Program-made: the position numbers and the translations under genes
Assembly (NCBI GenBank): GCA_038030265.1
Contig: CM075940.1
Span: 11,966,001-12,030,000 of the forward strand
Length of the DNA stretch: 64,000 bases
From: Corythucha ciliata
Taxonomy: Eukaryota; Arthropoda; Insecta; Hemiptera; Tingidae
Direction of reading: 5' to 3'
Shown here: positions 12,071-24,500 of the stretch, piece after piece
How the letters are laid out: the number at the start of each line of letters is the position of its first letter
Numbering within the stretch: the stretch's first letter is position 1
Notes under the pieces: model-generated
Told to the model about the DNA's origin: nothing
The model's input: the letters and a program-made list of their open reading frames with translations, nothing else
Database searches by the model: none

Positions 12071-12880
12071 TATTTGTTTTACTAATAAAAGAGCCTCTCT
12101 TTCTAAGCATTATTCTTTTTCTTACTCCATAGGTGAGGTGACTCTCCAAAAGGTAGATTTTGTGAAGGATTTGGGTGTCATCTTTAGTAACAGATGTACC
12201 TTCGAATAAGGCCTACCGAAACCTGGGGTTCATAAAACGATTTTCTTCTGATTTTTCGAACGTATTTGCGATTAGAACCCTTAATCTGGCCCTAGTCGGA
12301 AGTATTCTAGATTATGGTTCCGTCGCGTGGTCTTGTCATAATAAATCACATACTGAGGAGCTTGAAAAGGTTCAAGGTATTTAATGTTTAAATCTGATTT
12401 GGAGTACTCGGACTATGACGATGCCCTAAAGACTTTAAGTCTGGACTCAAAAGCACGTCGTGCTGTCTCTTCATTGATTATTAGGTGGAAGTTGTTGATG
12501 CTCCTGAGTTGCTGGCTCAGTTGGGATTGAGGGTGCCTGGTCGAAGTCTGAGAACAGGTGATCTTTTTGCTGTCCCATTTGGAAGGACGAATCTGTCTTG
12601 CTCGAGATCTATTATGAATATAGCTCGTACGCTTAACCTGACGCGCATTGACCCTTTTGGCAATGGGCTATTTGCCTTAAAGAAAAAGGCCTTAGAGTTT
12701 TTTAGTAGGTAGTTAGTGAAATCTATGTCGTACTGCCATATTATCTTTTCTCTTATCAATTGTTTTCATTTATTTACTTTTACATGTCATCCTTGATCAT
12801 TTATATTTCTTGGCGTTTGACTGTTCTGTTATAGGGGGGGAACAGGGCTCCAATACCCTGTTTGAACTTTTGCTAATAAA

Positions 12881-13860
12881 AATGAAAATTCCACTAGTGC
12901 TGGTGGCGGCGGGGGGGGGGGGGGATGGACAGCCGCATGGGGCGGCAAAAAGCGATATCCGACCCTGGCCGTTAGGGTTGAACTGTTGACAGAAACGCTA
13001 ACCAATCTAGTAGATTCGACCAGTAGGAAAGTTCAAGTAGCCGTCAGCACTATTTGAATAGTAATGGCGCGGGTAGGAAAGCTGTCACTCTCAGCTGTCA
13101 GGGGTTGGGTTAGGGAAGTATTTTCAAGATCAACCACCGTAGGATGTTGCAGAACAGCGGAAGGTATCAGGTAAGTTTCTTCACTAAGCACTCATGTTAC
13201 AGTCAAACTGTAAAGCTGGTAAACAATCCTCACCTTACAAACAGACGACATCATTCTATCCCGAGATCAAGCTCGCAATGAACGAAACTACAATCAAATC
13301 AAGATCAAAACTGATCACTGGAGTAGCTGTTTCAAAGGAATACCTCTTGAAACACGACCAATGAATGAAAACACCCTCGTTCATCAAGTGAATTCGTTAA
13401 TTATGACGGGTTGGAACTGAGGACACGACAATGCCAAAAAATTCCTATAAAGAGATGCACGAAGGAGATTCCTTGACAATGTAAGAATGTAGCACACAAA
13501 ACTAAGATGAGCTCTTGAGAAAATGCATATAAAGCAGAAAAATCACGTTTATAGCCTGAGCACAGGATAACCTTACTTAATGGGTGAAATTGATATAAAT
13601 ATCAATGAACATAAACGATTTCATTATGCTTAATTCCTAGAAGGTAGAACAAGACAAATCACGCCATTTTAGGCTTTCACAGAAGGTATCCAGAATAACG
13701 AGAATGTCCTGAACTGATTTAAAAACAAGTTAGAGGCGAACTGAAGTTTACTGTGACAATCAAATTGGTGTAATGCTCAATTTCTTTGAAAAGTGCAATT
13801 AGTGGGTGGAAGATTGAATCAACAACACGCCATTAACGGTGGATTGAAGGGCAATTAGAA
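12881..13860. other. Intergenic DNA without recognised gene
   Basis: A G-tract lies at about 12911-12924. The rest is AT-rich unique-looking sequence without a supported exon or repeat. Confidence 0.5.
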
Positions 13861-15468
13861 TGAAAGATGCAACTCACTCGGAAATGGCAAACTCCAGTCG
13901 GCGCCTATGTTCAAGAATAACACAGGAAGAGAAAGTTTTAGATATTCGGTGAAATGAAATGACTCGATTCATTGTAGCACATCACGTGAAGGGCCGAGGA
14001 ACTTGAAAGCACGAAATAAGCACTTCGGCAAACCTTTGAAATTCGAGCGAAACACTTTATAACAAAATTGCGACGACGAAAAAACCCCGACGCACTCCGA
14101 ATTGATGGGGAGGGGAGGAACCTCGGGGGCGACCTGGTAATCGAGAGTGACAGTTCTCGTAGACGGTACGTGTCGGAAGTGGGCCGAACTTCCAAAACGA
14201 GGCGAGTCGACGCGAAAAACACAAAGCGACCGATAAAATTAGGGCGCACAGGGTCCGAAACGAAAAATAGCGATAAAGGAGGGACTTGTTCGGCGTTGGA
14301 AATTCAAGAAACTTTGAACTTGACGTATTGTAAAGCTGAGTTTACATCCCCCCTCCCCCACTAGGATAAACATTAGAAATGAAGACAACTGAAATGTGGG
14401 TCATAGCTGGGAAAGGCGACGTACATAGTCGGTGAATCGTGGGAGGACACAAGAATTTATGTTCGGGTATCCCGGCTACATGGACCATAGGCCATGGGCT
14501 TGAGATTCTGACAGGGTCAATGTAAATAAATACAAAATACGTGCTACTGTCATGGTGGACGTGAACCTAAGAACAACAAACCGTTATGGCGGGCTAACGG
14601 CTGGCTGACCCGACACTAAACTATCGGTCACTTTAATCCAAACTACCGCGGCCACACACGAGTCAACCGGGGAGCCCGGACAAAGTTTTAACACTTTTCT
14701 ATTCGGTTAATGTACGTGCGAATTGATTGCTTGGTGTTGGGCGCCAAATCAACAATTCGTAGATTAGATCCCGACGGGGAAGGAGATGACGACGGACCAA
14801 TGGGCGGGAGGGGATTACAGGTTAGTGATTAAAATAGTCCGCAACCCCGTTTTGTTTAGTTCGAGAAAATGTTAGGACGAGCCAGTCGTCCAGAGAGACT
14901 CAACACCCAGCGGATTTGAAAGCTCACACGCGGTCTATGAGGGTGGGTCCTCAGGGAAATCCCATTAGCATTTCACTTTCGGATAATACGCGGAGGCTTA
15001 CAACCGACTTTCGTCTAATCTCGCTCACAGGATTCGGCCCACTCTACTCTCGCGATCGCCACCCATCACAACTCAATCGAGCCAAAAAGTCGTCTCTTTC
15101 TTTTCACTGCGAGCCCCTCGAAACAAATTTAAAACTAAATGTCCTGCCTTCCCAACGTTAATTCAAAATGAGAGTCTCGCCTCGAGGCCCTCGTCTCTTG
15201 GATGGTTCACTCAACTTTGCACAGTTCTTCCTCCCTAAGCTAGTTCCAGCCGTTACCGCAGAAAAAACCACCTCTTTTCCGTAACCTCCGCTCACTTGAC
15301 AGCAACTTGTTTTCTTCCTCATTTATTGTAATCACCTCCTGATAGTCCTTGACAGGAATTCTGCTGGATCATGAAATCTCATTGTTGAATAACACGCTCC
15401 TTGGGAATAAGAGACTCAATTGTCGTTGATCGTCTTTTTATTTCGACTTCACCATTCGAACGGTTCAC
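13861..15468. promoter_or_regulatory. Candidate shared promoter region of Nipped-B (-) and SCPx (+)
   Basis: Compared with its flanks, this stretch is richer in GC and CpG (for example around 14060-14250 and 14620-15070) and free of the local repeat types. It lies between the 5' ends of two divergent genes. On the minus strand a CCGA/GTGAGT donor at about 13880-13873 could end a non-coding Nipped-B exon. SCPx starts at 15469. No TATA box or initiator is convincing. This is inference from position and composition. Confidence 0.35.
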
Positions 15469-15528
15469 ATGCCCATCAAAATGAGTGCAAAGCCTCGCGT
15501 TTTCGTCGTTGGGGTTGGAATGACAAAA
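15469..15528 (+). other. ScpX: SCPx exon 1, isolated by a 17 kb intron
   Basis: Twenty codons ending [10 protein letters not shown], followed by the donor GTGAGT. The next exon begins FYKPGK after a tttttttgcag acceptor at 32577. Phase 0 on both sides. The exon would be missed without the distant partner because 17 kb of repeats intervene. Confidence 0.92.
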
Positions 15529-18500
15529 GTGAGTTTAAATCATGTTTGCTTGACGTACGTGACTTATTTTAAGCTTTCTGGTTTGGTTGAGGACTCTGCA
15601 CCCGTCAAATCGACGGCTCAATGGACACCGGGAGGTTTTCAAGTATCCCTCCCTTTTGTTTTAAATTTATCCTAATTCAACGTGTAATTACCAACGGATA
15701 ATTACGGTTAATTGCCCCCATTTCAATTAACTGTTCAATGATCGGTGCCCTTAAACATTTTTCTGATCCGTTCAGGGTATTCTATTTTATCAGAACATTG
15801 TAATTTTATAAACCTGTGTGTTATAGTCAGTACCAAAATACTAATAATCTCAAGGGCCGGTTCCACCGAACCATCGCTCCACATAGTGCAAACGACAAAT
15901 AAACGATCCTCATTTTGACGTTTTCCGTTAGTGAGAATAACGCTCGATTTGAAACGTCAGCAAAATCATTGAATTTACATTCAAACATTCGACTATTAAT
16001 TATTTTTCTCTTCAATGGCTTGAAATAAGTGACAATAAAACTTGAGATGACGGTGTAAAACGAAGCTCAAGTATTTTTCCACGGTAATTGAGGAAGAGAA
16101 AGGATATAGGCAATGTCAGAAATACGTTTGAAGGAATTTCACTTGTTAAGTAAGGACACAAAATCATCGCCCCTTCCTCACTACAAGTACTAGCCATGAA
16201 AAAAAAAAACAAAAAACCATCGGTTTTATTCGTATTTAGGGAGGTTACTGGACATTTAAAAAACTACGTTCTCATTGAATAAACATCATGGGGCTAAACC
16301 AAAGTCATAACTTTCTAAAATTTCTCACAATTGTAATAAAAATTCATTAATAATCAAGAATACTAATCAATGGATTTGGCAGAGGATATATTTTATGATT
16401 TTTTATTTCAAGTGCTAATGCTATTTAAAAAAAAGTTTAAGATTCAGTTGATTATGCGATGAGTCATGCATGATGAGTGACTTATTCGTTCTATTAGTAA
16501 CAAATATGTTTGTTTAATGGATTACGTGCAGTTAGCGCGCAATGAAAAAATCGTGCCTTTAGCGCGCACTACCTGGTCGAACATCCTTGTCAAAGTTAAT
16601 CGTATAATGTACTTACTGCTTTTTTGGGCCAGAAATTGTTCTCACATGCCTATACTTCTTCTTCGTCATATTTTTTTTCTTGTTTTCCTTTTTCTTACTT
16701 TCTCAGCTTGCCATCATTCACAGGGACAAGCCCGAAATTCGAAATATGTCTACCTACCTACTAATTTAGATCGAAATTTATTCATTTGAAAATAAATTTT
16801 AAAAAAATACGAGGCAGTTTCTTCTGTGGATTTAGCTTTAACAGAAAACTCATAAACGTATAAGTCCGGCCCCCCCCCTATTCTGTAACTCTTAAGGCGC
16901 CTTTACATGCAAGCTTTGAAAAGCTGAGCTGTGGGCTTCAACCAATCAGAGCGCTCCGAGTACACAGCGCGGTGCTCTCTGATTGGTTGAAGCCCACTGC
17001 TCGGCTTTTTAAAGCTTGCATGTGAAGACGGCTTAATAGACATTAGATTAGGCACGTTTCATGTGTTTGCTAGTGCTGCACCAGTGTAGAAAAACCATAT
17101 GATCTCATCAGTTTATAGGACGAAATTGACAGTTTCTCCAACGAAATAGACTGTCTCCGGGACAAAAGTCATTGACAGTTCCCGGAACGAAATGACCAAG
17201 GACAAAATCGACAAAATTGAAGGTTTCGAGGACGAAATTGACAGTTTTCAGGACTAAATTGACCGTTTTGAACGACAACTTTTACTGTTTTGTATTACCT
17301 CTTGGTGTTACAATAGGGAGGGGGGAATGACCCAGGCGGAAGCTTTCGCCATATTGCGACAGTTTTGACTCACGAAATTGACATTTCCTGGACGAAATTG
17401 ACATTTTCAATGACGAATTTGACAGTTCAGAACGAAGAATTTGACATTCATAAGACGAAATTGGTCGTTTCGACATTTTGAAGTTCTAAGAATGAAATGG
17501 ACTGTTTCAAGGACGATACTTAAAGTTTACCTGACCAAATTGACATTTATAAGTCGTAATTGACAGTTTTAAGGATGAAATTGGCAGTTTCAAGGACGAT
17601 ATTGACAGTATTAAACTTTCAAAATTGATATTATAGGACGAAATTGGCCGTTTTGAACTACAACTTTTACTTTGAATGACGTAGTTGACATTTCTTGGAC
17701 GAAATATACATTTTTAAGGATTAATTTGACAGTTGAGAACGGTGAAATTGACGTTCATAGGACCGTTTCGAAATTTAAAGTTTATATGACAAAATTGACA
17801 GTTTCAAGGACGAATTTAACAGTCAGTTTCTAGTACTCGACTGTTTCCGGTGAAGGGTTATTAAAAATCCTTAGAAATCACGGTTTGGGGTCTTTTGCTA
17901 TGTGTGAGGTGAGGAAATAGAAGACAGTTTCCAACAAGTCACAAGTATCTCGGTTCCCGGGGCGAAATTGACAGTTTAAAGGGCGAACATCTTCTAGAGG
18001 GTGAGTGGGTCCTTTTTCGGTACAGTTTCGACTCCATTTTAGCCGTGAATTCGCAGTTTTTTTCTTGTTGATCCGCGAAAATTATTGTTTTTCACCATTT
18101 TAAGCTGAAAATGAGCGCCTTTTGTTAACTTTAGACGGGAATTACGCTTTTAATCTTTTTTGCTGAAAATGAGCGCTTATCTAAATTATTACCAGGAAAT
18201 GAAAATGTTTTTCTCTGTATAGTCGTGAATCACTTCTCAACTTTAGGCGAAAATCACCGCTTTAACTCAATTTTAACAGTGAATTCACGAATTCTTTCTT
18301 TTTAATCTACGAATTGGCGTTTTTATCAATTTTCGGTACGAGTGAGCGTTTTATTTTTTTTTCTTTCTTCAATTTTAGCAGAAATTTATTTTCCTAGTTT
18401 CAGCTACGAAGTACCTACCACTTTTATTCAATTTTTGGCCTCGGGGAATCAACGACTTTTCTAAAAATGATTTTTCATTTAATTTGAGCTGCGAATTAGT

Positions 18501-21500
18501 GCTTTTTGACAACCTTAGCCGATTTTAATCATTTTTCCCATTTAAGGGTTTTTTCTCAAACTGTCCGTGGATTATCATATTTTCTAAAATGTTAGCCGTG
18601 AATTAGCGCTTAATTTTAGCCGCGACGAACCTGCTGAGTGACTCTCATCGCTGCTTTTTCTCAATTGTATTGCCTCGAATTAGCGGGGTTTTCTCAAGTA
18701 TGACCGTGATTTCGCGTTTTTCAGAATTTTGAACCGCAAATTCGTGATTTTGTCGCATTTAGCTAGGGATTAGCGCTTTTCCTCTGCATCAACCGCAAAT
18801 ATTAGTATTTTTACTAAACATTTTGTCACGTACTTGCCCATAGATCAGCACACTAGTACGCTTTCTCAATTTTAGCCTCGAATTAATGGTCTAAAAAAAA
18901 AATTATGGTTTGCGCATTTTCTTAATTTTAGTAGCGCATACGCCTTCAGATACCTGGCCGTGCTGGTTGCCTTAAGAATTGGTGTATTTTCCTTAATTTT
19001 AGAGGCAAATGAGCTCATTCACACTTAAGATTCCGGAATCGGATAATAAAAGTATGCTTTTCCGGAATCTAAGTGTGAAGGAGCGCCTTGACTGTAGTGT
19101 ATTTTTAATTTTTTAGTATCCTCGATACGGAAATCGGATACCGGAATCTCAAGTGTGAAAACGGTCTTACTCTAACTCCAATAGCCGATGAACGCGAGCA
19201 TCTGATGCTTTCATTCGATAGATGAATGACATCAGTATGAAATATGACTAACACGTGTTAGTGTCGTGGATGAGAACACATTTTCAACATGAATCTGTAA
19301 TGATATTGACAACATTACAACGTCATGATGAAAATATGTCATAACATAATGTCAAACACGTGTTGAAAAACTGTCTGAAACAGTGCGAAATCCATGAAAA
19401 AGCGGCCAATAACACCTTTTCTGTCATGTGTTGGAAATATAACTAGAAATATTTCAAACATATTTAATTGCTACTAGGGTTATCGGTGTTATCGGGTCGG
19501 AAGGAAGAAACCGTCGGCCGAAATCCGAATAAATATTTATTTAATGAATACCAAATTTAAAAACCAAAATTACGCCAAACGTCAAGTCAAATCACGCCGT
19601 CTCGTCATTTTTCACACTTCGTTTTTTCGGTCTCTTCTGTGATTTGTCTACTTTTTTGGCTGGTTCTTTTGCTTTTTTCGTAACTCTTCCCTTTGTTTTT
19701 TTCTTCTCGGCTTCTTCGAGCCTTTCCAGCACTTCCTCAGAAGTTAAAACTTCCCCATATGTATGATATTTCAGCCGAGTTCCTGTATTTTTATTGGGGC
19801 TTACACACGAGACGGCCGCAGTGTTTTTGACTATACTCTTGGAGAATATGTGTATCAAGTCAATAGTTTTTTCCTTAGGGCTTCCACTAGGCTCAATCGA
19901 TTTTTCGTCTTTTTTCTTCATGCTTAAATCCAAAGCGCTTTCCGTATCGTAGTCACTGTGATCACATTTATCAACAGGCAAGACTTCTCCACATAAGAAA
20001 ATGTTGTCACGTTGGGGTTCTTCATACATTCTGGAAAACGGGTTGTGAATCCTCTCCCTCGTTTCTTGAACAATTTTTTGCCGCTTTTTGAAACGCTCAA
20101 GATCTTCTGGGTCGAAAAGGTCTTTGGGAATTTTCTCCGCGTCCAAAGGAAAGAGCCCAGTTGATGTGAACCACTTACAATATTTTTTTCTGAAACAGAA
20201 CGCCAGACGCATCCCAGAAGCTCCGAAAACTGATTTTTTTTTCAATGAGCTGGGACCTTTCCCCATCTGATTTTTTCCGTGTTGAACGAGCACTTTTTCC
20301 CACGCTCGCTTAAGAGGACCAAATACTGTTTTGTCCAAAGGCTGTAGTCTGTCCGTTAGGTGGCTGGGAAATTTCACCAATTGCACATTTCTCTCGATGG
20401 CTAATTTAATTATTCGCACACTAATGTGACTCGCATGACCGTCATAAAATAGCACAGCGGTTTCCCCATCCAGACCATGACTCTGACGCGTTTTTTCTAC
20501 GTGTGGAATAAACATAGTAGAAAACCATTGATAAAAAGATGCTTCCTCCATCCACCCGTTTGTGGTTGCAGCGTACATGGTACCAGGGTACTGTTTATCG
20601 GATATCCAACGAGGTTGAATTGCGAGACCTTTAAATATTATGAGAGGAGGGAGGCAGGCCCCATTCGCTGCAACGCAAGCAAGCACAGTGGTTGACTCTC
20701 GGCCTGAGCCATCTGAAATTCTATTAAGGGCTTTACCTTTTGCACCGATCGCTCTCAGACGAGATGGATCGGAGGGAAAGCCACTCTCATCGGCATTGAA
20801 TATTAAACATGCAGTTTCGTCCCTTACAGAGTGTGCCTCTTACAACTGCTTCAATGATGAGAAGAACTCATGTACAACGAAAGGGTCTCTCGCTCGCTTT
20901 CTGGCCTTTTGCAGATGCTCAGGTTTTTTAAGAGAAATCTTTGGGTTGCGACGCATGAATCCTTGGTACCAATCCTCGCCCGGTTTATCATCAACAAACA
21001 CTGTACTAATTCCATTTGCTTTAATGTACTCTTGCACAAGGTTCTTAAGCTCAGCCTTGTCGCAGGGATAACCCATTTGGGCCCTCACTATCAAGCAATT
21101 CACAAGGGTTTGCTCAACTTCTTTTGTCAAAATAGTTGGCCTTCCTGCCCCTATTTTGCCTATGTCAGTTTTTCGCCCTTTGATACGGTTAAAAATGACC
21201 GTTTTTGGGACCCCATACTTCTCCGCAGCTGTGGCGTATGTCGAGTTGCCGTTCAAAACTTCGCTGACAGCTCTGACCACGTCGTCGACAGTATAAGATG
21301 GCGGATGCTTCTTTTTTATATAAGTCCGGGGCATAATCGTCACTGCAAAATTTGTCAACCTTTGGCGATGTTGAACTAGTAAGTTTGATCTGTAGGTAAA
21401 TGACAATATTTTGATTTGAATTTGCCAAAGCAATGGTTTTTCCAAGTTATAATTAGAAAGCGAGGGTTGCAATTCAGTTCCCAATTACCCCCGATGTAAA

Positions 21501-24500
21501 AATTTTGGGGGTAATTGGGAACAGCCTTCCAGAATGTTATAGGCAGTATTATAAGGAGAAAGCAATCTGCATACAATGATATAGATCCATAAAGTATTGA
21601 CTATGCCCATGAATTACGCTTACCAGTAGAATCAGCCAATACAGTGAGCTCCCAAAAGCACACCACCAACTTCGATTTTCAAAGGAAAGCTGAACTGTAT
21701 CGTAACGAAAACCCAAGAACAATTTCTTCCGTTTTCGTGGTGAAATGAAGCTTTATACCACATTGATAATTGTTTCCTACAACCCAACCTTTAGCATCAA
21801 TTACACTTGTTCCCATTTACCCCTGATTCCCAATTACCCCATCTGACCCTAAGAGTTATCAATTTATAACAAAAAATTGGAGTAACTTCGGGCAGCCCGG
21901 AGTAGCTCTGAACTCATCGCGAATGCCCTACACTAGCTACACTAACTACACTCGTCTGCTCGCGAACGCTTTTCGGGCGCCCGAGTGTACCCTCGGGCAA
22001 CCCAGTGTAGCTTCGCGAACAGACCTATAGTCATTAAGGTATACCGGAAGTCTTCTTATCCTAGTGGATCTTCTTAAACGGTTTTCGACATCTGTTTGAG
22101 AAGGACATAGCGGCTCAGGAGGAATAAGGGTTCGACTGTCAAAAGCTTCGTCAAGCGGATCTTCTGAATTCGACTGAGAATAACTTGGATCTATTAAGTT
22201 TTAGAGTGAAAAATAAAAAAAAAACGGGCTATTTAGTTTTATTTTAACACAACTATTTTCAAGTTCAAAAAAGCAGGTGGGATAAAAAACAATAAACAAA
22301 AGGGTGAAGCCCCATTTGGTTAATTAAGACGATACATCTTTTGATGTTCTACTTTAACACTCTCCCTCATCGAAGAGATGTTCGTCATTCCGATTTTGCT
22401 TGACAAGGCCATCAACCTAGGCTTTGTTAATGGCTTCGTTAGAACGTCAGCGAGTTGGAGACTTGAACTGATAGGTTTCACGTCTAAAATTCCTTCTTGA
22501 ACCAGCTCTCTCACATAGAAATGTCTAATTCTTATAGGTTTTGTTCGCTTGTGAAACTCTGGATTTTTAGACAGTTTGAGAGCAGCTTCGTTGTCGATAA
22601 AAATTGTTGGAGTCTTTCGATTCTGTTCCAATTCTTCTATGAGTCTGCTTGCCCAAACGACTTCTCGAGCAGCCTCACTCGCAGCTACTAGCTCGGCTTC
22701 TGTAGTTGAAAGAGCAACACTTGATTGTCTCTGGCTCATCCATGATATAGGTCCACTTGCATGAATGCACAGAACTCCTGTGGTTGAACGTCCTGTCTCG
22801 ACATCTCCAGCGAGATCTGCGTCACTGAATCCTTCGAGAGTAGAATCTCCAGGTCTGAATACAGGTCCTCAGTACCTTTGAGATACCTGAAAATTCGTTT
22901 TAATTTTATAATGTCTTCCGATGTTGGATTTTCTAATTTCCGAGACATCACGCCAACCGCGTAGGCTATATCTGGTCTGGTTGAAACCATTAAGTACATA
23001 AGTCCACCGACTGCTTGGCGGAAAGGAAAATTCGTGGTTTTTTCTCTCCCTAGTTCAGTAGTTTCTTGTCCACTGATTATTGGTGTTGAAATCGGTTTGC
23101 ATGAGGCCATGCCAAACCTCTCTAGTAGACGCCTAGTGTAATTCTTTTGATGAATTTTTATGGTACCATCTGAATCCTGCTGAATTTCTAGTCCGAGAAA
23201 GTAATTCAATGGTTTAAAAGTTATCTTGAACTCCGTCTGCATCGCTCTCAAAAAATCATCTAGGAGAGTTTGGCTAGTCGAAGCTACAAGACCGTCGTCT
23301 ACATAAAGAGCAACAACTATTTGATCGTTGTCCGCCATTTTAATGAAAACACAGGGATCTGCAGAGCTCTTTTTAAATCCTTTTCGAAAACTTGAGTAAT
23401 TCGCTTGTGCCAACATCTAGCAGCTTGTTTCAGGTCATATAAGCTTCTCTTAAGCCTGCATACTCTTCTTGACCCATCATCGAATCCTTCCGGTTGTTCT
23501 ATAAAAACTTCTTCGCCCTCGTCAAGCTTTCCGTAAAGAAACGCTGTAGAAACGTCAAAGTGGGTAAGAATCATATTTTTCTTTGCTGCGACACTTAGAA
23601 TGGTTCGGATGGTGCTCATTTTCGTAACAGGACTAAATGTTTCGTGGTAATCAACTCCTTTCTTTTGTGAAAAACCTTTCACAACTAGCCTAGCCTTGTA
23701 TCTTTCAACTGTGCCATCTGGATTCTCTTTGGCTTTGAAAATCCACTTGCAAGACAAGGTTTTCTTATTTGTAGGTAGTTTAACGAGCTCCCAAGTTTCG
23801 TTCTCTTTAAGAGACCTGATTTCGTCTGACATCGCTTGTCTCCATTTCTTTGCCTCTTCAGAACGAATCGCTTCTTCATATGTTTCTGGAATTTTAGTTT
23901 CAGTTGTCAAGTGATTGACGTAACCGTATCTTTCTGGAGGTTGAATACGGCTTCGATCTCGAAGTTTCACGGTCTGGTTTTCTTCTTCAAATCCCTCGTC
24001 CGAGAACCCATGAAAGTCTTCATTCTCATCATCGTCCATTATTTCTTGACAGTTTTCTTCTTCGTCACTTTTCTTCTCAATTTGATTTTCTTCTATTTCT
24101 TTTCCATGTGTAATTTCTTTGTCGTGATTTTCATCTGTTGGGATGGATATTACGGTCTGTGTGATTAATGGCTTTTCGTTGAATATAACATCCCTAGATC
24201 TGACTATCTTTCTCCCGTGAGTCCAAATTCTGTATCCTCCGAAGTCATATCCGACAAAGATTCCCTTTACGGTTTTTTTTATCTAACTTTTTCCTTTTTT
24301 GTTTCGGGATATGGACGAAGCATTCGCTTCCGACGACCCTTAAATGTTTGATGCTTGGTCTTTTCCCCAGCCAGAGTTCGAATGGTGACTTATCTTTTGA
24401 ACCTGAGTTTCCTGTTCTATTCAACACGTAAACCGCTGCATTTGTCAATTCTGCCCACAATGCCTGCGGTAATTGGCCGTGAGAATGTAACATTGCTCTT

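Larger units (their letters stand above)
8999..12880 (+). mobile_element. Decayed jockey-like LINE (endonuclease end, RT, 3' tail)
   Basis: About 9000-9260 encodes the end of an endonuclease-like domain (VDSHHPPLVISI). The region 9780-10540 encodes reverse transcriptase with YTDLTKAFDSVDY, then GVPQGS and, after a frame change, a LFADDLKIFK motif containing the catalytic aspartates. After an inserted transposon (10548-12070) the thumb resumes at 12073 (DFVKDLGVIF, LVGSILDYGSVAW). A tail of about 160 bases ends in gctaataaaaatgaaaa. Several stops and frame changes make it dead. The inserted element sits in the codon run after NIGKCHY. Confidence 0.85.

Noticed and set aside
14068..14364. Open frame of 98 codons in GC-rich sequence (Arg/Lys/Ser-rich)
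   Set aside because: Both strands are open here because of base composition; no family resemblance and no fitting splice context. More likely promoter or leader DNA.
16517..16789. Plus-strand hydrophobic 90-codon frame in SCPx intron 1
   Set aside because: No splice sites or homology; hydrophobic because of T-rich DNA.
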